Shown: positions 30,946 to 42,887, counted from the stretch's first letter. The stretch is DNA of 64,000 nt from Parapristionchus giblindavisi (GCA_943737045.1 CALSFV010000277.1:62001-126000); one strand, 5' to 3'. Notes: a model not told the origin generated them from the sequence alone. Program-made: numbers and translations.

Positions 30946-31138
30946 CATAGGTGGGCACGCTGGGGGAAAGGCTGTGCGCAAACCTGGGAATTGTAAGGCA
31001 AGGCTATGCGCATGGCCATTTTTTAGCACATTTCAATGGAAATTTTCCAATTTTTGCTAGGCAAGGCTATGCGCAAGGCCCCACAAGGGAAGGCAAGGCT
31101 GTGCGCAAAAAGAATTCGTTTTCACGCACCCACCTATG
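30946..31138. mobile_element. hAT-type MITE, family C, copy 2
   Basis: 193 bp, termini CATAGGTGGGCACG and CGCACCCACCTATG, 8-bp duplication ATGGAGAA (30938-30945, 31139-31146). Repeated AAGGCTATGCGCA / AGGCTGTGCGCA words lie inside. A G13 tract (30883-30895) lies just upstream. Confidence 0.92.
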
Positions 31139-31144
31139 ATGGAG

Positions 31145-32095
31145 AAGTCCGGGGCAGGGAAGGGACTTAATCGTGAAGTTCCTTCAACAAGACAAAATTC
31201 TCTCGAAGGAGAGAGGCGCAACTGATGAATCAGAGACGAAGAATGAGCGCTATTTATAGGGGGAAGTACAAACTACAAACCTCGTATGTGCATTCTCTAG
31301 GATCAGCGCACTCTCTCGATCGCTCTCACTCTCTAGCTCTCTCTCCTCTCTCATCTCCCTGCGTGTCTGACCAGGCTTGTCTGTATACCTGTGCTCTAAC
31401 CCATTTGAAGGAACAGACAATGTCATAGATAGAGTCAAGGAACGAGGAAAAGTGTTCTTAGGTGCATGAAGGACTTCTTTAAATGAGAAACATTTGAATA
31501 ACGAGTGCGATAGATTGAGAGATACACTAATTGTAAGAGATTGACAGTAGGGACAAAATGATTGGGAATTAATAGAATGACAAGGAATGAAATGATCTAT
31601 CAATAAAGCAACTGTCTCCATCCTGTCTAAATAACGTATGTCTAAAAACTGAAAGAACTATCCGTCGAATAGTACACAGCGACTACAGTATTCGTTGACT
31701 ACAGTATCCATCTACTACATACTTCGACTAATTTACTTATCCATCCACATATTACTCGTATTTCGGCGAGTAAGTAAATGAGTTGTGACTGTTTTCCTTT
31801 ACTAATCTATCCGATTTCAAAAGGTAGTAGTCATAACTGTGACCGACCCTTTGACCTACCGGTAATCTACCGTAATCCTTAATCATACAATTTATTATAT
31901 GCATAATATGTGTATGAGTGTTCCAATCTGTGATTAAGAAGCACTCGCCTTCATCGCTTCTTCTATGCTTTTGCACCGTTCGTGTCTTGCATCCACGATG
32001 ACGTCATCATCTTTCGTGCAGCACCGCCAGCAGCAGTAGCGACATTCTCATCGGTGACGCTACTGCTCACGCTGCGCTTGCGCTTCACCTATAAC
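31145..32095. other. Stretch without a firm gene
   Basis: Contains CTCTCTCG-type simple sequence at about 31290-31360. Near 32088-31990 a minus-strand frame (VKRKRSVSSSVTDENVATAA..) after a TTATAG acceptor could be an exon, but its phase fits neither neighbour. TACAGTA / TACGGTA words are dense. Confidence 0.4.
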
Positions 32096-32099
32096 ATTA

Positions 32100-32994
32100 C
32101 TAATAGTTAGCCGAATTCTCAATGCCAGGAAGATCAGATACAAACAAGTCCCAGATGGGATAAGAACTATCTGAAACGTGAAACTACAGGGAGAGTAGAT
32201 CGAAGAATTTCAAGTTGCGTCAAAAGAGTGGTACTATTTGTGTTCGCAAGACCAAACGACCATAGACCAAAGATCACCTTCTCGAGTATCCCCTAGACCT
32301 TGCCCATGGTTACGGTAGCCTTCTCGCCATTTGTCATATCCACGAACCACAATGGTGTCATCGTCCTCTTCCTCCTCAGCAGCAGACGCGGCTACTGTAG
32401 GCGGCAGGGATACGGTAGCGTCGGGTACTGTAGACTTGGTGGGTACTGTAGTCGCTTCAGCTGAAATGCGACTCAATCGATAGCGTGGTCTGACCCTACC
32501 CATGATTTAATTCTACATATATCCTCGTCTACAGTACACATTGCGCTTCTTACCTTACCTTACCGTATCCAATATCTACAGTAACCCTTTCGTGCATGGA
32601 GATTCTCTCTACCGTAAGCCTACCGTACCTCTGACAGTTTCAGGCGGGAGCTCTTCCACCGTCACTCCCGCATGCTCCATTATCAGCCGAGTGAGCGCGG
32701 CTACCTCATCAGGGGCATCCATCTGAATCAATCAATATTATAATCAATAAATCAATAGTAGTTCCATAGGTCGAATATCTAGGTGTCGGTTTTCAAAATC
32801 CGGTCAGGTTTTTCGATTTTTTGCGAAATTTTGGCTCAAAATCAGGTCAGGCTTGGTACTTTGTAAAATACTTTTCGACCTATGAACAGTTCGATCGCAA
32901 AGGCAACATTTAGGAACAATTCCATTTGGATCTTATAATAAATAACCTCCTTCTCCTTATTCATCGTGATCCACGCCGCGAACAGTTTGGCCAT
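32100..32994 (-). CDS. Small acidic protein gene, four exons, 131 aa (or end of a longer gene)
   Basis: Exons 32994-32947, 32722-32629, 32460-32278, 32170-32100 with matching phases (0,1,1). From the ATG in GACAAAATGG the product starts MAKLFAAWITMNKEKE and continues MDAPDEVAALTRLIMEHAGV, an Ala/Thr/Pro linker, EEEEDDDTIVV, RGYDKWREGY, and ends SDLPGIENSANY. The frame also stays open a little upstream of that ATG (DTLWETLTTSGD) after a weak acceptor, so the true N-terminus may be longer. I considered the N-terminal region of cohesin STAG/SCC-3 (a similar W..K..A..L..G order followed by an acidic stretch and KW) but the match is too loose to claim. A family B MITE lies in the first intron. Confidence 0.5.
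32765..32884. mobile_element. hAT-type MITE, family B, short copy
   Basis: 120 bp, termini CATAGGTCGAATATC and CTTTTCGACCTATG. Flanking 8-mers AGTAGTTC and AACAGTTC agree at six of eight positions. It lies in the first intron of the small acidic gene. Confidence 0.8.
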
Positions 32995-33175
32995 TTTGTC
33001 GCCCGATGTTGTCAGCGTCTCCCACAGTGTATCTCAGATACGGGCAGCTGCAAAGATCAAAGATCACAAGATAAAAGAATATAGATCAAAGATCAGTTTT
33101 ACAAAACAATATAATGGATTATTCAATCATTTCATCCTATTCAGATCTCAAATTAAGCATGTACATGTAAAAGTA

Positions 33176-33395
33176 TTAGGCTGATTCATAAGTCTTGCCG
33201 CATTTTGGAGGGTTATGTTTGAGCTATCATTGCTCACTCGTATCAATTACACCTTTCGTTATGGCAATAAACATCTCACTACTCTTCCGCCGTACCCAAG
33301 AGCGCCGGGAGTATCACTGGCCATGTACTGCACGGCGTGCCACATCTCAACAAGCAACTCATAATAAAAATTTGCATTTAAACGAACGATCATAA
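33176..33395 (+). pseudogene. 5' fragment of a mariner element
   Basis: TTAGGCTGATTCATAAGTCT after TA closely resembles the terminal repeat of the mariner at 6075, and the following CGCATTTTGGAGG also matches. About 200 bp later similarity is lost and no right end is present. Confidence 0.6.
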
Positions 33396-33578
33396 TAAAA
33401 CAATGCACTAAAACTTCCAATATATCAAATGCTATTTAAATTCTTATCAATAGGCACACCAAAGGAAAACCAGAGAAAACTATTCTCGAATTGCACACTC
33501 TCTCGCCATTTTTTGTTTCTTTTGATCACAACATTATGAAAATAAATAAATAAATAAATAATTCTAAACAGCACCAAC

Positions 33579-33719
33579 CTGTTGTGGTAGTGCAAGTAGT
33601 GCTGATACTGCTGATGACGCAAGTGCAGGAGGGAACCGTGAGAGTGGATGCGCTCTAGGACGCGCCACGCACCGACCGCCCGATATATTGGCGATGGCTG
33701 TCCGCAGTGCGCCGACCAT
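33579..33719 (-). CDS. Possible first exon on the minus strand
   Basis: Directly after a TTTGCAG acceptor (a place where trans-splicing could occur) an ATG opens 47 codons (MVGALRTAIANISGGRCVAR.. ending LLALPQQ) to a GT donor in phase 0. A second frame is also open here (YRAVGAWRVLERIHSHGSLL). Joining to 32947 would need another exon. Weak call. Confidence 0.22.
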
Positions 33720-34670
33720 ACTGCAAATAATAAAACATAGCTAAATAAAAGTTTAGCAAACAAAATGACGAAACAAAACAGACGGCAATTTCCCACTCGC
33801 ACTTTTAATGTTTTGGGCGCTGAGAGCGAACGAGACATGGAAATTGCGCTTAGAGCAAGAAAATAAGAGCGAGTGTTCTAGCAATAAATATAAGACGTGC
33901 AAATAATAAGGTTTAAATAGAACTAAAAAAACAAAAATGGAGTTGGAACTACAGCGACGAGAAAACAGAATCGTAGCAAAGGAGAATCGGCGCCAAACGA
34001 CGAACAATTTATGAGCGAGCATCATAAAGATGTTAAGAGTACATCTCAGTATGGAACAGAGCAAATAGTATAACGTATACGCACTAGAGAGAGCAAAAAA
34101 CAAAATGCCTAGAAACAGACTTAAATAAAACACAATTTTCACTGCTTTCCTTGCGCGATTTCAGATGTCATGCGCTTAGTAATACGAAACATGATCAATG
34201 GAATCACATAATCGCAAAAAGACTCAATAAAATCAATTGAAAACTAAAGTTAAGCAAGAAAACTAGCCTCCGATACACCAATTGGTGCGGCGGGTGCGCA
34301 CATTGAGTACTTGGTGCAATTTAATTAGTAAAACACACACGATGAGCGCTAACAGAACTTTTCTTTGGAAAAATAACATTGTGTGGCGTTCAGAGGTTCT
34401 ATCTTTGGCGATTGAAATGATAGATTAACTCTTCTTACCTTCAGGGAAAACGCCAATTGAGAAAGATATCAATTTTTGAGTAAATATCTTATTGTTAAAA
34501 CAAAATATTTTGATATTTTTCCCAAGAGAGTTATTTTCGATCTAGCGTGCTGATTACGATCAAATCTCTACTCGTTCAGAAGTTACAGATTTCGGATCCC
34601 GAACTTGGTTTTGTGTATAGGGGGGGGACCACGGTCATGATAGGTTCATGCAAAAATTGTATCAGTGATT
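33720..34670. other. AT-rich stretch, nothing supported
   Basis: Long minus-strand open frames here are AT-driven and Leu/Phe-rich. No splice-consistent gene, repeat family or RNA was recognised. Confidence 0.4.
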
Positions 34671-34674
34671 CAAT

Positions 34675-34705
34675 TAGGGTTTCGTATACCGTATACGAAA
34701 CCCTA
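34675..34705. repeat. Perfect 31-base palindrome
   Basis: TAGGGTTTCGTATAC, one central C, then the exact inverse complement. It could extrude as a cruciform. No repeat copy was noticed elsewhere in the window. Confidence 0.85.
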
Positions 34706-36150
34706 ATATACGGTATGCCTATATATTGTGCATGGTACATCGAAAAATCATTGGATCATGATTCATTTGAAACATTCTGAACCATTCTAGCCTATTAACG
34801 GCGATTATGGCCGAATGAGGCATTTTTGATCTTATTCTTTCTTTTCATTGTTTTTATTTTTTTGGGCCACCTTCAGGGAGGGACTATATATGTATATGTG
34901 ATCAATTCATTTTTTTTCGAAAAGAGTCTGAATACCAGTAATTTAAAAAAAACTTTTTAAAAAACTTTGATCTTCGTTTATAAACCATGAGCTCGTTCTG
35001 TTATCACTGGCAGGTACGACAATATTCGCAACTCTTTCGGACCATATCAACTCTATACACCTCCTCCCATTACAACGTTTGATACCCTACATATCTCTTT
35101 CCTCACCTGTCTCCCCTTCTCCCTCTCCATCTAACCCTCCCCTCCCTCTCCCTTTCCATTCTTCTCTTCTCCCTCTCCCTCTCCGTATCTCTTCCTCTAT
35201 GCATATAAACGGTCATTTCCGACTATACTGATAAGCCGTCCTTCGCTTTGTCGGCATTTCTCATCCTCCCTCCCTCCCTCTCACCCTCTCAATCTCTCCC
35301 TCTCCCTATCTCTCCCTCTCTCCCCTCCTTCACCCTCTCCCCATACAAATATTGACAGTCTATCGACCGCATCGCACATCACGAGAGACAATGTAGAAAT
35401 GAGAGAGTGCAGAGAAAGATACAGAAAGAGATCGGTTAGAGAGTACGTGAAATCGAGAGAGTGCAGACACTCAGACGGGGCAAGAGAGTATTGTGATTGG
35501 AGAGACCGATTCAAGAGTGATTCTGTTTGACCATTAAGGATTACGGTAACTAGATCAAAGAGGCACGATTCAATCGATAATCTCAGTATAATGCAACTTT
35601 CAAGTTTGCTAATCAATAAAATATGGTATACGGTAGGCACCATCGAATGAATGAAATCGTTGTGGGAGTCCACGGAGACATTCAAATGTTCTTCGTATTC
35701 CATCTTCCTTTTCTCCTTCTCTTTCTTCTCTCTCAGTCGCGGTGAGAATTTATGAAGCTCGTTTCTGAGTTATCCGCCCTAGCCATAAGTCAGCTAGAGA
35801 GGCAGAGGGAGAGATCCTAGAGGGAGAGGGAGAGGGAGAGAGGGAGAGAAGGACAGGGAGAGAAAGTGCCTAGTATCTCTAACTGGAAATCGGCACGAGT
35901 GAGCCATCAAGATGAAGAACACAAAGGCAGTTTACAAGAGATGAAATGAGAGGAAAGTATAGTGGTGGTCTAATCGTGTGAGAGGGGTACTGTAAATGGA
36001 TTGGCGATTACTGTAGGAGGGTCTAGTAGAGGATTCGGTATATGCGACCTTTACGTATCGTTTATTGAAATGAAGTCGTATATACTTAATAATGACAATT
36101 AGATGTCTTATCATTGATTAGTTTGACATTTTTTAAGTCTGACATTCGCA

Positions 36151-36298
36151 TTGAGAGCAAAGCTACCTGGCAAATCGGTACCCCCTATACACTACCCTGG
36201 TAAGCGATTACCCAAAATTTTGAATTCAGCGAAAGGAATTCAACGGCTGAAAACGGTGTATAGGGGTAACGATTTGCCAGGTAACTTTGCTCTCAGTG
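36151..36298. mobile_element. MITE with 40-bp inverted arms
   Basis: ATTGAGAGCAAAGCTACCTG..TACCCCCTATACAC and its inverse at 36254-36298. No convincing target duplication. Non-coding. Confidence 0.7.
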
Positions 36299-36539
36299 CG
36301 TTTGACAGTCACTGCTGATTCTCAACACCATCCACATTTTCCATGATGACAATAGATTGTATACATGAGGATCTGTATGCCTTTGAACATTTGCCTCACA
36401 GAGTGTTCGAGAGCAGTTATGCAGTGACAGAGAAAAGGTTAGAACAAAAAAAGAGAGTACGCAAAAGTGGGAGAGCATAGACGTTTAAAGGCACATCCCA
36501 AGTTAATATTCTTTATGATTTCCCCGATTTATACCACCG

Positions 36540-36635
36540 TGCAAAAAACAGTATTTTTGGCATTTTGCCAAGTTTTCAATGACCGCTCTCAATCTGTTGG
36601 AGAAACGCTGCGTGCCTGATTTTTAACGCACGAAT
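36540..36635. repeat. Half copy of palindromic repeat family E
   Basis: GCATTTTGCCAAGTTTTCAA..GACCGCTCTCAATCTGTTGG..GAAACGCTG matches one half of the hairpins at 42569 and 50378. Confidence 0.55.
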
Positions 36636-37396
36636 AAAGCATAATCTTTATTGATTTAGAAATTTATGGTCGAGCAAGTAACAATCAATACAATAGTAAT
36701 TCTAATATTGCTTATTCTTCAGCAATAATTGTATTGGAGAAAGAGTTGAACGTCATAGAAGAGTTTCTACAATTTGTTTATTTTTTATATTCTACAACCC
36801 ATGATGATCAGTTTCCACATAAACTTTGACCTATGTCTATTCTCTTTGACATGAATGTCGCTGGTTCATTCAATTAGACTCACTCATAGTTTAATCTGTA
36901 GGAAATAAATGTTAATGTTTATATTTTCTTTCCATCAGTATCACCATCATATCATTATCATAAATGTTTATATATTTCATTTTGCAAGTGATAAACAATG
37001 AGAAAGAGAGTAAGAGGCAACGGGAGAGAATGAAAAGAAGAGATTCAAAAAGTATTCGAGAAAATTGCACAATCACTAAACAGTGAAAAGTTCGATTGAG
37101 AAGAGTCGACTGGGTTTGTGGGGGGTATGATAATGTTGCACTTGCTAGCTATGCCATAGTATTTGAAGGGTTATATCATAGTTTATCGATCAGACGCGTT
37201 TCGGGTATACAACCAATCAGTGACTAATTGTATCTACACATGGCACACATTTAGCTGATATACACAAGTGAGATGATAAGAACAATCACAAGCAAGTAGA
37301 TATTGTAAGTGTTCAGCAATTTTGTAATTGTTACGGAAAATGTAATTGTTACGGAAAAGTTAAGAGGGTAAGGTTTAAGTAATTGATCGATTTGAA

Positions 37397-37575
37397 ATTA
37401 TTGATTGATTATATGGGCAATTATTGATTGATTATATGGGCAATTATTGATTGATTATATGGGCAATTATTGATTGATTATATGGGCAATTATTGATTGA
37501 TTATATGGGCAATTATTGATCGATTATATGGGCAATTATTGATTGATTATATGGGCAATTATTGATTGATTGATT
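37397..37575. repeat. 23-bp minisatellite, seven units
   Basis: The unit AATTATTGATTGATTATATG plus GGC is repeated seven times with one base change (GATCGATT in one unit). It ends just before a possible acceptor at 37588. Confidence 0.9.
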
Positions 37576-37588
37576 ATCGATCGCTCAG

Positions 37589-37764
37589 TCACCTTCGAGC
37601 ACCCGGTACCCGAGAGTGTATTCCATTCAATGATCACATACACGGCTCGGAACTACAGGGTACGCGATCGGAAACCGAGAACGACTACGGTAGAGGAGGT
37701 CAAGGGGGACAGTGGACAGGACACATTCATGATTGGATACGGTAGATCAAATAACCAACGCTAA
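37589..37764 (+). CDS. Possible terminal exon, unknown gene
   Basis: After CGATCGCTCAG the frame reads SVTFEHPVPESVFHSMITY, TARNYRVRDRKPRTTTVEEV, KGDSGQDTFMIGYGRSNNQR and stops. Codon use is less AT-rich than the surroundings and third positions favour C/G, which looks coding. No upstream exon was found across the minisatellite. Family unknown. Confidence 0.33.
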
Positions 37765-38795
37765 GACTGACAATGAGAGGGTGAATGAGCGGAAACAAAA
37801 GAGAAAATAGTCAATTAAACTAACGAGAAACAGACCACACTAATCACTTACAGATGTTGAAATCCAATCGGGTTACGGTAGTTCACAGGGGTTACTGTAG
37901 TTCACTGGGTCACCGGACTAGACGAGCGGGATACGGTAGACTGTCAGAGAGTGGGTGGAAGGGTGCTAACTCTCTGTCTATGTTTGACTTGTGAATCCAT
38001 AGAAAGAGAGAAGAAGAAGAAAGGAGAGGGAGAGACTGCTTAGGCTCCGCCCACTTCTCTACCTCTCCCTTTTGGCTCTCTCCCTCTCCCTCTCCCTTGA
38101 CTCACCCATCCAGCACATTCACGGTCACGCACCAACCTTTCCCATTGTAAAAAAGTAGACAGACACATGTGTGTGAGTAGTCGACGTTTCCTAAACCATA
38201 CCACACCACTCAATCGATGGTGTAATCGGATTACGGTAGTCGATAGATAGGCGAAAGTCAAAGCGGATTACGATAATATGGAGTGGCCTTGACTATATTG
38301 AGTCGATAGGAATGAATGAATGGAGAGATGGGCGTATCACTCCACTAACAGGTCTTATCATTGATTGATACCAAAGGTAAACATGATACGGAGAGGCGAG
38401 AGTGTCAGACATGCCAGAGTACGGTAAGAGTACGCAGAGAAGATCGTGGTGGGACTCGGGACGATCCTGAAGACTAAACGGATAGGGGACAACCACCCCT
38501 CCTCTCTCATTCTACATCTTTCCCATCGACGATTTTACGATTGCACATAAAACGGAGACGATGGAATGAGCGAGAGAGCATGGCGAATAGAGAGAGCGCG
38601 AGACGGTTAGAGAAAGAGTGAGAGAGCATGGCGAATGGAGAGAGTGTTAGACAGTTAGAGGGGTAGTGAGAGAATATACGATCAGAGGAGAGTGTCGGAG
38701 ACGATACACCGTAGTTATGGATGGAATCAGCAGAGTGTTTATCAACACGAAGCACTATGTCCGGAAATGATCGTGTTTATGTTGAAGAATGATGG

Positions 38796-39119
38796 CACGG
38801 CGGTTCATTGGAGGACAACTCCTACATTTAACTTTGGCTTGAAGCCTCCCGCACTATGAAAAATCAGCAAAGTTGATTTGCACCGAGCTGGATTCGAACC
38901 CACGAGGTTCGGATCGCCACACAAAAGCTTTAGCCACTAAACCATATCAGCATGTGTCGCAACTCTTAAAACTCGATGATAGCTCTAGTCTGAAGCGTCG
39001 TATGGCGAGCAGCGCTCATTCATATCGTATCTAACTTTCGCGCCGGGAGGATCCCTCAGTTTGCGATACTCAGTTTGAGATTGCGGGAGCTCCTTAGTTA
39101 CTATCATTGAACCGCCGTG
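38796..39119. mobile_element. Terminal-repeat element with tRNA-like core, CACGGCGG family, copy 2
   Basis: 324 bp, termini CACGGCGGTTCATTGG and CATTGAACCGCCGTG, flanked by the 5-bp repeat GATGG (38791-38795, 39120-39124). The core (about 38876-38950, minus strand) has TGGTTTAGTGGCTAAAGC (A-box) and GGGTTCGAATCC (perfect B-box). Confidence 0.85.
38876..38950 (-). other. tRNA-like core with intact A- and B-boxes
   Basis: Reads GATATGGTTTAGTGGCTAAA on the minus strand, then 30-odd bases, then GTGGGTTCGAATCCAGC. The T-arm pairs partly; the acceptor stem does not. A polymerase III promoter could work here even if no tRNA is made. Confidence 0.6.
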
Positions 39120-39379
39120 GATGGAGGAAGCCTTTGCCGCGCACTTTACTGGTTAAATGCCGCGCACGTTGCGCCGGAAATCGTAGATATATTGCATTGA
39201 AAGAATAGAGAGAGGGAGAGAGGGAGGGAGAGGGAGAGAGGGAGAGGGAGGGGGTGGAGGGAGAGGGAGAGAGAGGGGAGAGAAAGGCCGAGTCTCGTAA
39301 AAGTTTATGGGATAGTCGTGACTGACGAATGTTTAAGTGGAAAGAGACGAAGTGGACGGAAATGAGAAATAGAGAGTAA

Positions 39380-39700
39380 AGTGCAACGATTTAAGATCAA
39401 AGATCAAAGATCAAATGTCTCGTGTCTCACTTGAAAAAGTACTACACGTTATAAAATGAAGCCACGATAGTTTTGAAAAGATCAAAGATCAAAGATTTTA
39501 AGAACAAAAATTTGTAGTTGCTAGAGTGCAAGCTATTGAAGAGTAAAAGTTCAAAGATCAAAGAAAAAATATCACTTATACAGCACTTTACTTGGAAAGT
39601 GCACTCAAGTGTAATAAAAAATATCAATATTTGGCGTTTATATGACTAAATATCACTGAATAGAGTAATTTCTAGCCAAAAGATCAAAGATCAAGAGGAC
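39380..39700. repeat. Cluster of GATCAAA heptamer repeats
   Basis: AAGATCAAAGATCAAA occurs near 39392, 39478, 39553 and 39680. The same word or its complement (TTTGATCTTTGATC) also lies at about 33055, 51243, 51499, 59936 and 63825, including the 3' end of intron 1 of the four-helix membrane gene. Confidence 0.7.
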
Positions 39701-41929
39701 TCCTGTAGACTACTATAGTCAATCGATTTTAGTACTCAAGAAAGACAGAGATAAAGGGACAATAAAAGAAGGAAATAAAATAGAATAGGTAGGGTAGGAT
39801 AGACATCGGGGAGATTGGAAGATTGGTGGGTTCATATATATCCACCTGAAGAGAGGAGTTATTTATGTCTTTTCCCCGTATGACACCAGACTCTCTCCGT
39901 TTCATGCACCCTCTACCCATCAGGTGACTCTCCCATTTTCACACACTATCTCGCTACTTTATAGATTTTCGGAAGACTATGAAAAAATATTTAATACGAT
40001 ACCAACCCTGGTAACAATATTTTTGAAGTGTTATTTTCGATAAAAAAAGAAAAATCTTAATGTTCTTCTTACAATTAAATCATGAAGTAATCCTAAATCT
40101 CTGCGCTCTGCCCTCTCTACGTTCTCTCATCTCTTTCCACTCTCTCACCCTCCTCGACCAATGGCTGATTTGCATATCTATGGTACATTGATATCGAATG
40201 CGTGTAGAGACAAGGTCGATCAAGGAGGGCACAGAGCGTTAGAGAAGGGAGAGAGAGTGTGTGAAAATGAGAGAGTACAGACAGAGAGACAGAGACACTA
40301 ACTATGTACACTCGACTGACTGTGAGTTATCACCGGACGAGAGAGTATTATGAATGGAGAGAGTAGACAGACAGTCAGAGGAAAGAGACGATAGAGTATG
40401 GGAGAGTGAGAGAGTCGAATGGATCCATAAAATCGGTGATTTGCCCACGGGTTATGGGACCTGGTTAGAAGGAAGAGGGGTACGGTAGGATGGAGAGGTG
40501 TGTACAATTCAGAGTGGGATTGAAGTGGATTGAGGGGAGAGGTAGAAGGAGAGTTAGAGGGAGAGGGAGACTGAGGTAGACGGAAGGTGAGAGAGAGATA
40601 GAAGGAGAAGGTGAATCGGAGAGAAAGTAAAGGGTTGACTATACTGCATAGAATACGGTCTAGAGCCCACATAGTATGCATTTCCGACTAAAGCTCAAGA
40701 GCTTGAGGTGTACGGTAGATTCAGTGGGATTGCTAGAGGAGAGGGAGAGGGAGGGGGAGAGGGAGAAGGAGAGGGAGAGAGGAGAGAAGGCGCCTCGGCT
40801 ACGCTTTGATGTTTGTCACTAAAGTGCAGTGGTACTATCGAGAGAGGGAGAGGGAGAGGAAGAGATTGGAATATAAATTATGATCCTGAAATTGAATACT
40901 TTCTTTGTGTGAAGGAAGAAGAGAAAGAAGAAGGGTAGATAAGAGAGAGAGGGAGAGATATCGATTGACTGTAGATGATTGACTTATTAAAATAATAATA
41001 ATAATTACGAGTAATTACTTGGCTTCGGCTATCTATGCTATCATCTTTCCCAATACAAATAGACTAAATTCTTCAGAAAATTATGCAATTATAGTTTTCA
41101 CTTATTCCAAGAATTTAGCATAAGTTTGTTGTTTGGTTCACCCCTGAACGAAAAAATACTTTTGAAATATAATGGAAGATGAGAACTTGCCAGCTTGAAG
41201 CAAGAAGATAATGTCAAGAAAAAAGATCAGTCAAAGCTTCGATGATAGTTTTCTTTTTTGTCTTACTACTACTGGAAGTATGACTTTGAAAGCTTGATCA
41301 ATTTTAAAGGAACACCATGATTCTACGCTCTGGCTATACTCTCTTGTAGACAAAGAAAGTGAGAGAGACCAGAGAGAGTTTCAAATTGGAGTGGACATTT
41401 AAATGACAACGATAACTGTCGACTTGACGCTTGTCAACCATTTTGAAATGTCGGCTGGAAAAAATATTATGAAAAAATAGCATTTCACGCGAACATATAA
41501 ATTTCCCCTGAGAGTCTGGCAACCTTTCACTTTACGAAATCATATGCATATGAATTTTTTTATTATAAACCCGCCCAAATGAATATATTTTTTTACAATT
41601 CGCTTGACACAAAATCAAAGAGCATTATCGTATTCGAAAACGTGAGGGAACGAGAGAAAAGATTTCTAAAGAAAACTTTAGTAAAGAAAGGTATGGGAGG
41701 TACGGTGGATTCTTTCATTTATTGATTGATGCGAAACACGAGTAAATCTCTTCAGTCCATCAGTTCTTAGAACGGAAGACCGCGTACCGGGAGGGACTGT
41801 AGAACTTGATACATCGCATATTGATAGAATGAATCAGTCGATATAGATTGATCTAAACTGTATCTGACTCTGTATACTATAAGCACGGTTATATCTCTAG
41901 TACGCCTCTCATATCCTCCCTCTCTTTAA

Positions 41930-41974
<45 letters not shown>

Positions 41975-42296
41975 GTCTCCCTTTCCATCTCTCTCTCTCT
42001 CCATCTCTCTCGTATGTATCTTCCTCTTATTCTCCATCGACGGAAATCGACCACTTGCCATGATCCTAAGCTGAACACAAACACGACTCATCTCTACCTC
42101 TAGAATCTCTCCCTCTCCCTCTCCCTCTAGGTTTCTCCCTCTAGACCATCTCCCTTTTGTCGGCATATGCTAGACTAAACTGTAGATGGGAGGGATGATA
42201 GTTGAAGATTAGAGACTGAGCAAAGAAAGAGATCGTCCGTCGTCGTTTTTTCGTGTTTCGTCTACAGAAGACCAATAGAACGAAAGACTGTAATGC

Positions 42297-42327
42297 ACCG
42301 TTACATTTGCCTTACGTGCCTACGCCG

Positions 42328-42361
<34 letters not shown>

Positions 42362-42405
42362 CCGCCTCTCCGACGGCGTAGGCACGTAAGGCAAATGTAA
42401 CGATG
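42297..42405. repeat. Poly-C (30) loop between 33-bp inverted arms
   Basis: GTTACATTTGCCTTACGTGC..TACGCCGT is repeated in inverse (ACGGCGTAGGCACG..AAATGTAAC). Between the arms is an uninterrupted C30 tract (42331-42360). A related arm pair without the tract is at 430-505. Confidence 0.88.
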
Positions 42406-42568
42406 CATAACATATTTTACATGTTAAAATCATTGCACCGTAGACAGTGTGATATGTGTGACATCACTTCCTTATTGCTTCATTATTTCATTATTCTTGT
42501 TTTTAACTGATGGACAATTAAATAAATAAATAAATTGTATCTTCTCACCCAATGAAATGAAATCCCGA

Positions 42569-42745
42569 ACAGCGTTTCGATAGCGGTCATGGTGTGAAAG
42601 AGCAAAAGTTACATCGGAAAATAGAGAGAATACTTAGAAATGAGAGAGCGCCGACGGTTAAACACACTATACCGTATTTTAGGCATTTCCCAAAGATTTC
42701 AATAACCGTTATCGCTGTGTTGGCGAAACACTGTGCCCTGGTGAT
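42569..42745. repeat. Palindromic repeat family E, full copy
   Basis: CAGCGTTTCGATAGCGGTCA near the left end is answered by ATAACCGTTATCGCTG..GCGAAACACTG at the right. Other full or half copies lie at 36540, 45690 and 50378. Non-coding. Confidence 0.6.
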
Positions 42746-42832
42746 TAACGGTTGCAGTGCGTCATTAACTATTGTGCGTATAAAATGTACTTGCATAAGA
42801 AAATGACAAATGGTGCTAACGAACGTAAGTCA

Positions 42833-42887
42833 CAATCGAGAGGCGAGCGAGATGTAGCCTTCTACATCTCGCCCCGCCTCTCGATTG
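42833..42887. repeat. 55-base hairpin
   Basis: CAATCGAGAGGCGAGCGAGA then TGTAG, a short loop, and a near-exact inverse. It is the size of a small-RNA precursor stem but has no conservation evidence. Confidence 0.6.

Larger units (their letters stand above)
34990..42140. repeat. Purine/pyrimidine-rich simple-sequence domain
   Basis: Blocks of GAGAGGGAGAGG or the complement at about 35100-35350, 35815-35865, 39205-39285, 40735-40790, 40838-40865 and 41905-42130 ((CT)n at 41935-41970), among dispersed GAGAGAGT words. TACGGTAG and GATCAAA words are also frequent. Open frames over these blocks are Ser/Leu/Arg-rich artefacts. Confidence 0.8.

Noticed and set aside
33753..34142. 129-codon minus-strand open frame, Leu/Phe/Cys-rich
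   Set aside because: AT-rich hydrophobic noise; no splice-consistent neighbours.
35281..35703. 140-codon minus-strand open frame beginning MEYEEHLNVSV
   Set aside because: Most of it lies over GAGAGG/CT-rich simple sequence, giving Ser/Leu runs; no splice link or domain.
37397..37575. Regularly repeated 23-bp units, considered as a CRISPR array
   Set aside because: Units are contiguous with no spacers, and the genome is eukaryotic; it is a minisatellite.
40298..40681. 127-codon minus-strand open frame rich in Ser, Pro, Leu
   Set aside because: It is a by-product of purine-rich simple sequence on the plus strand.
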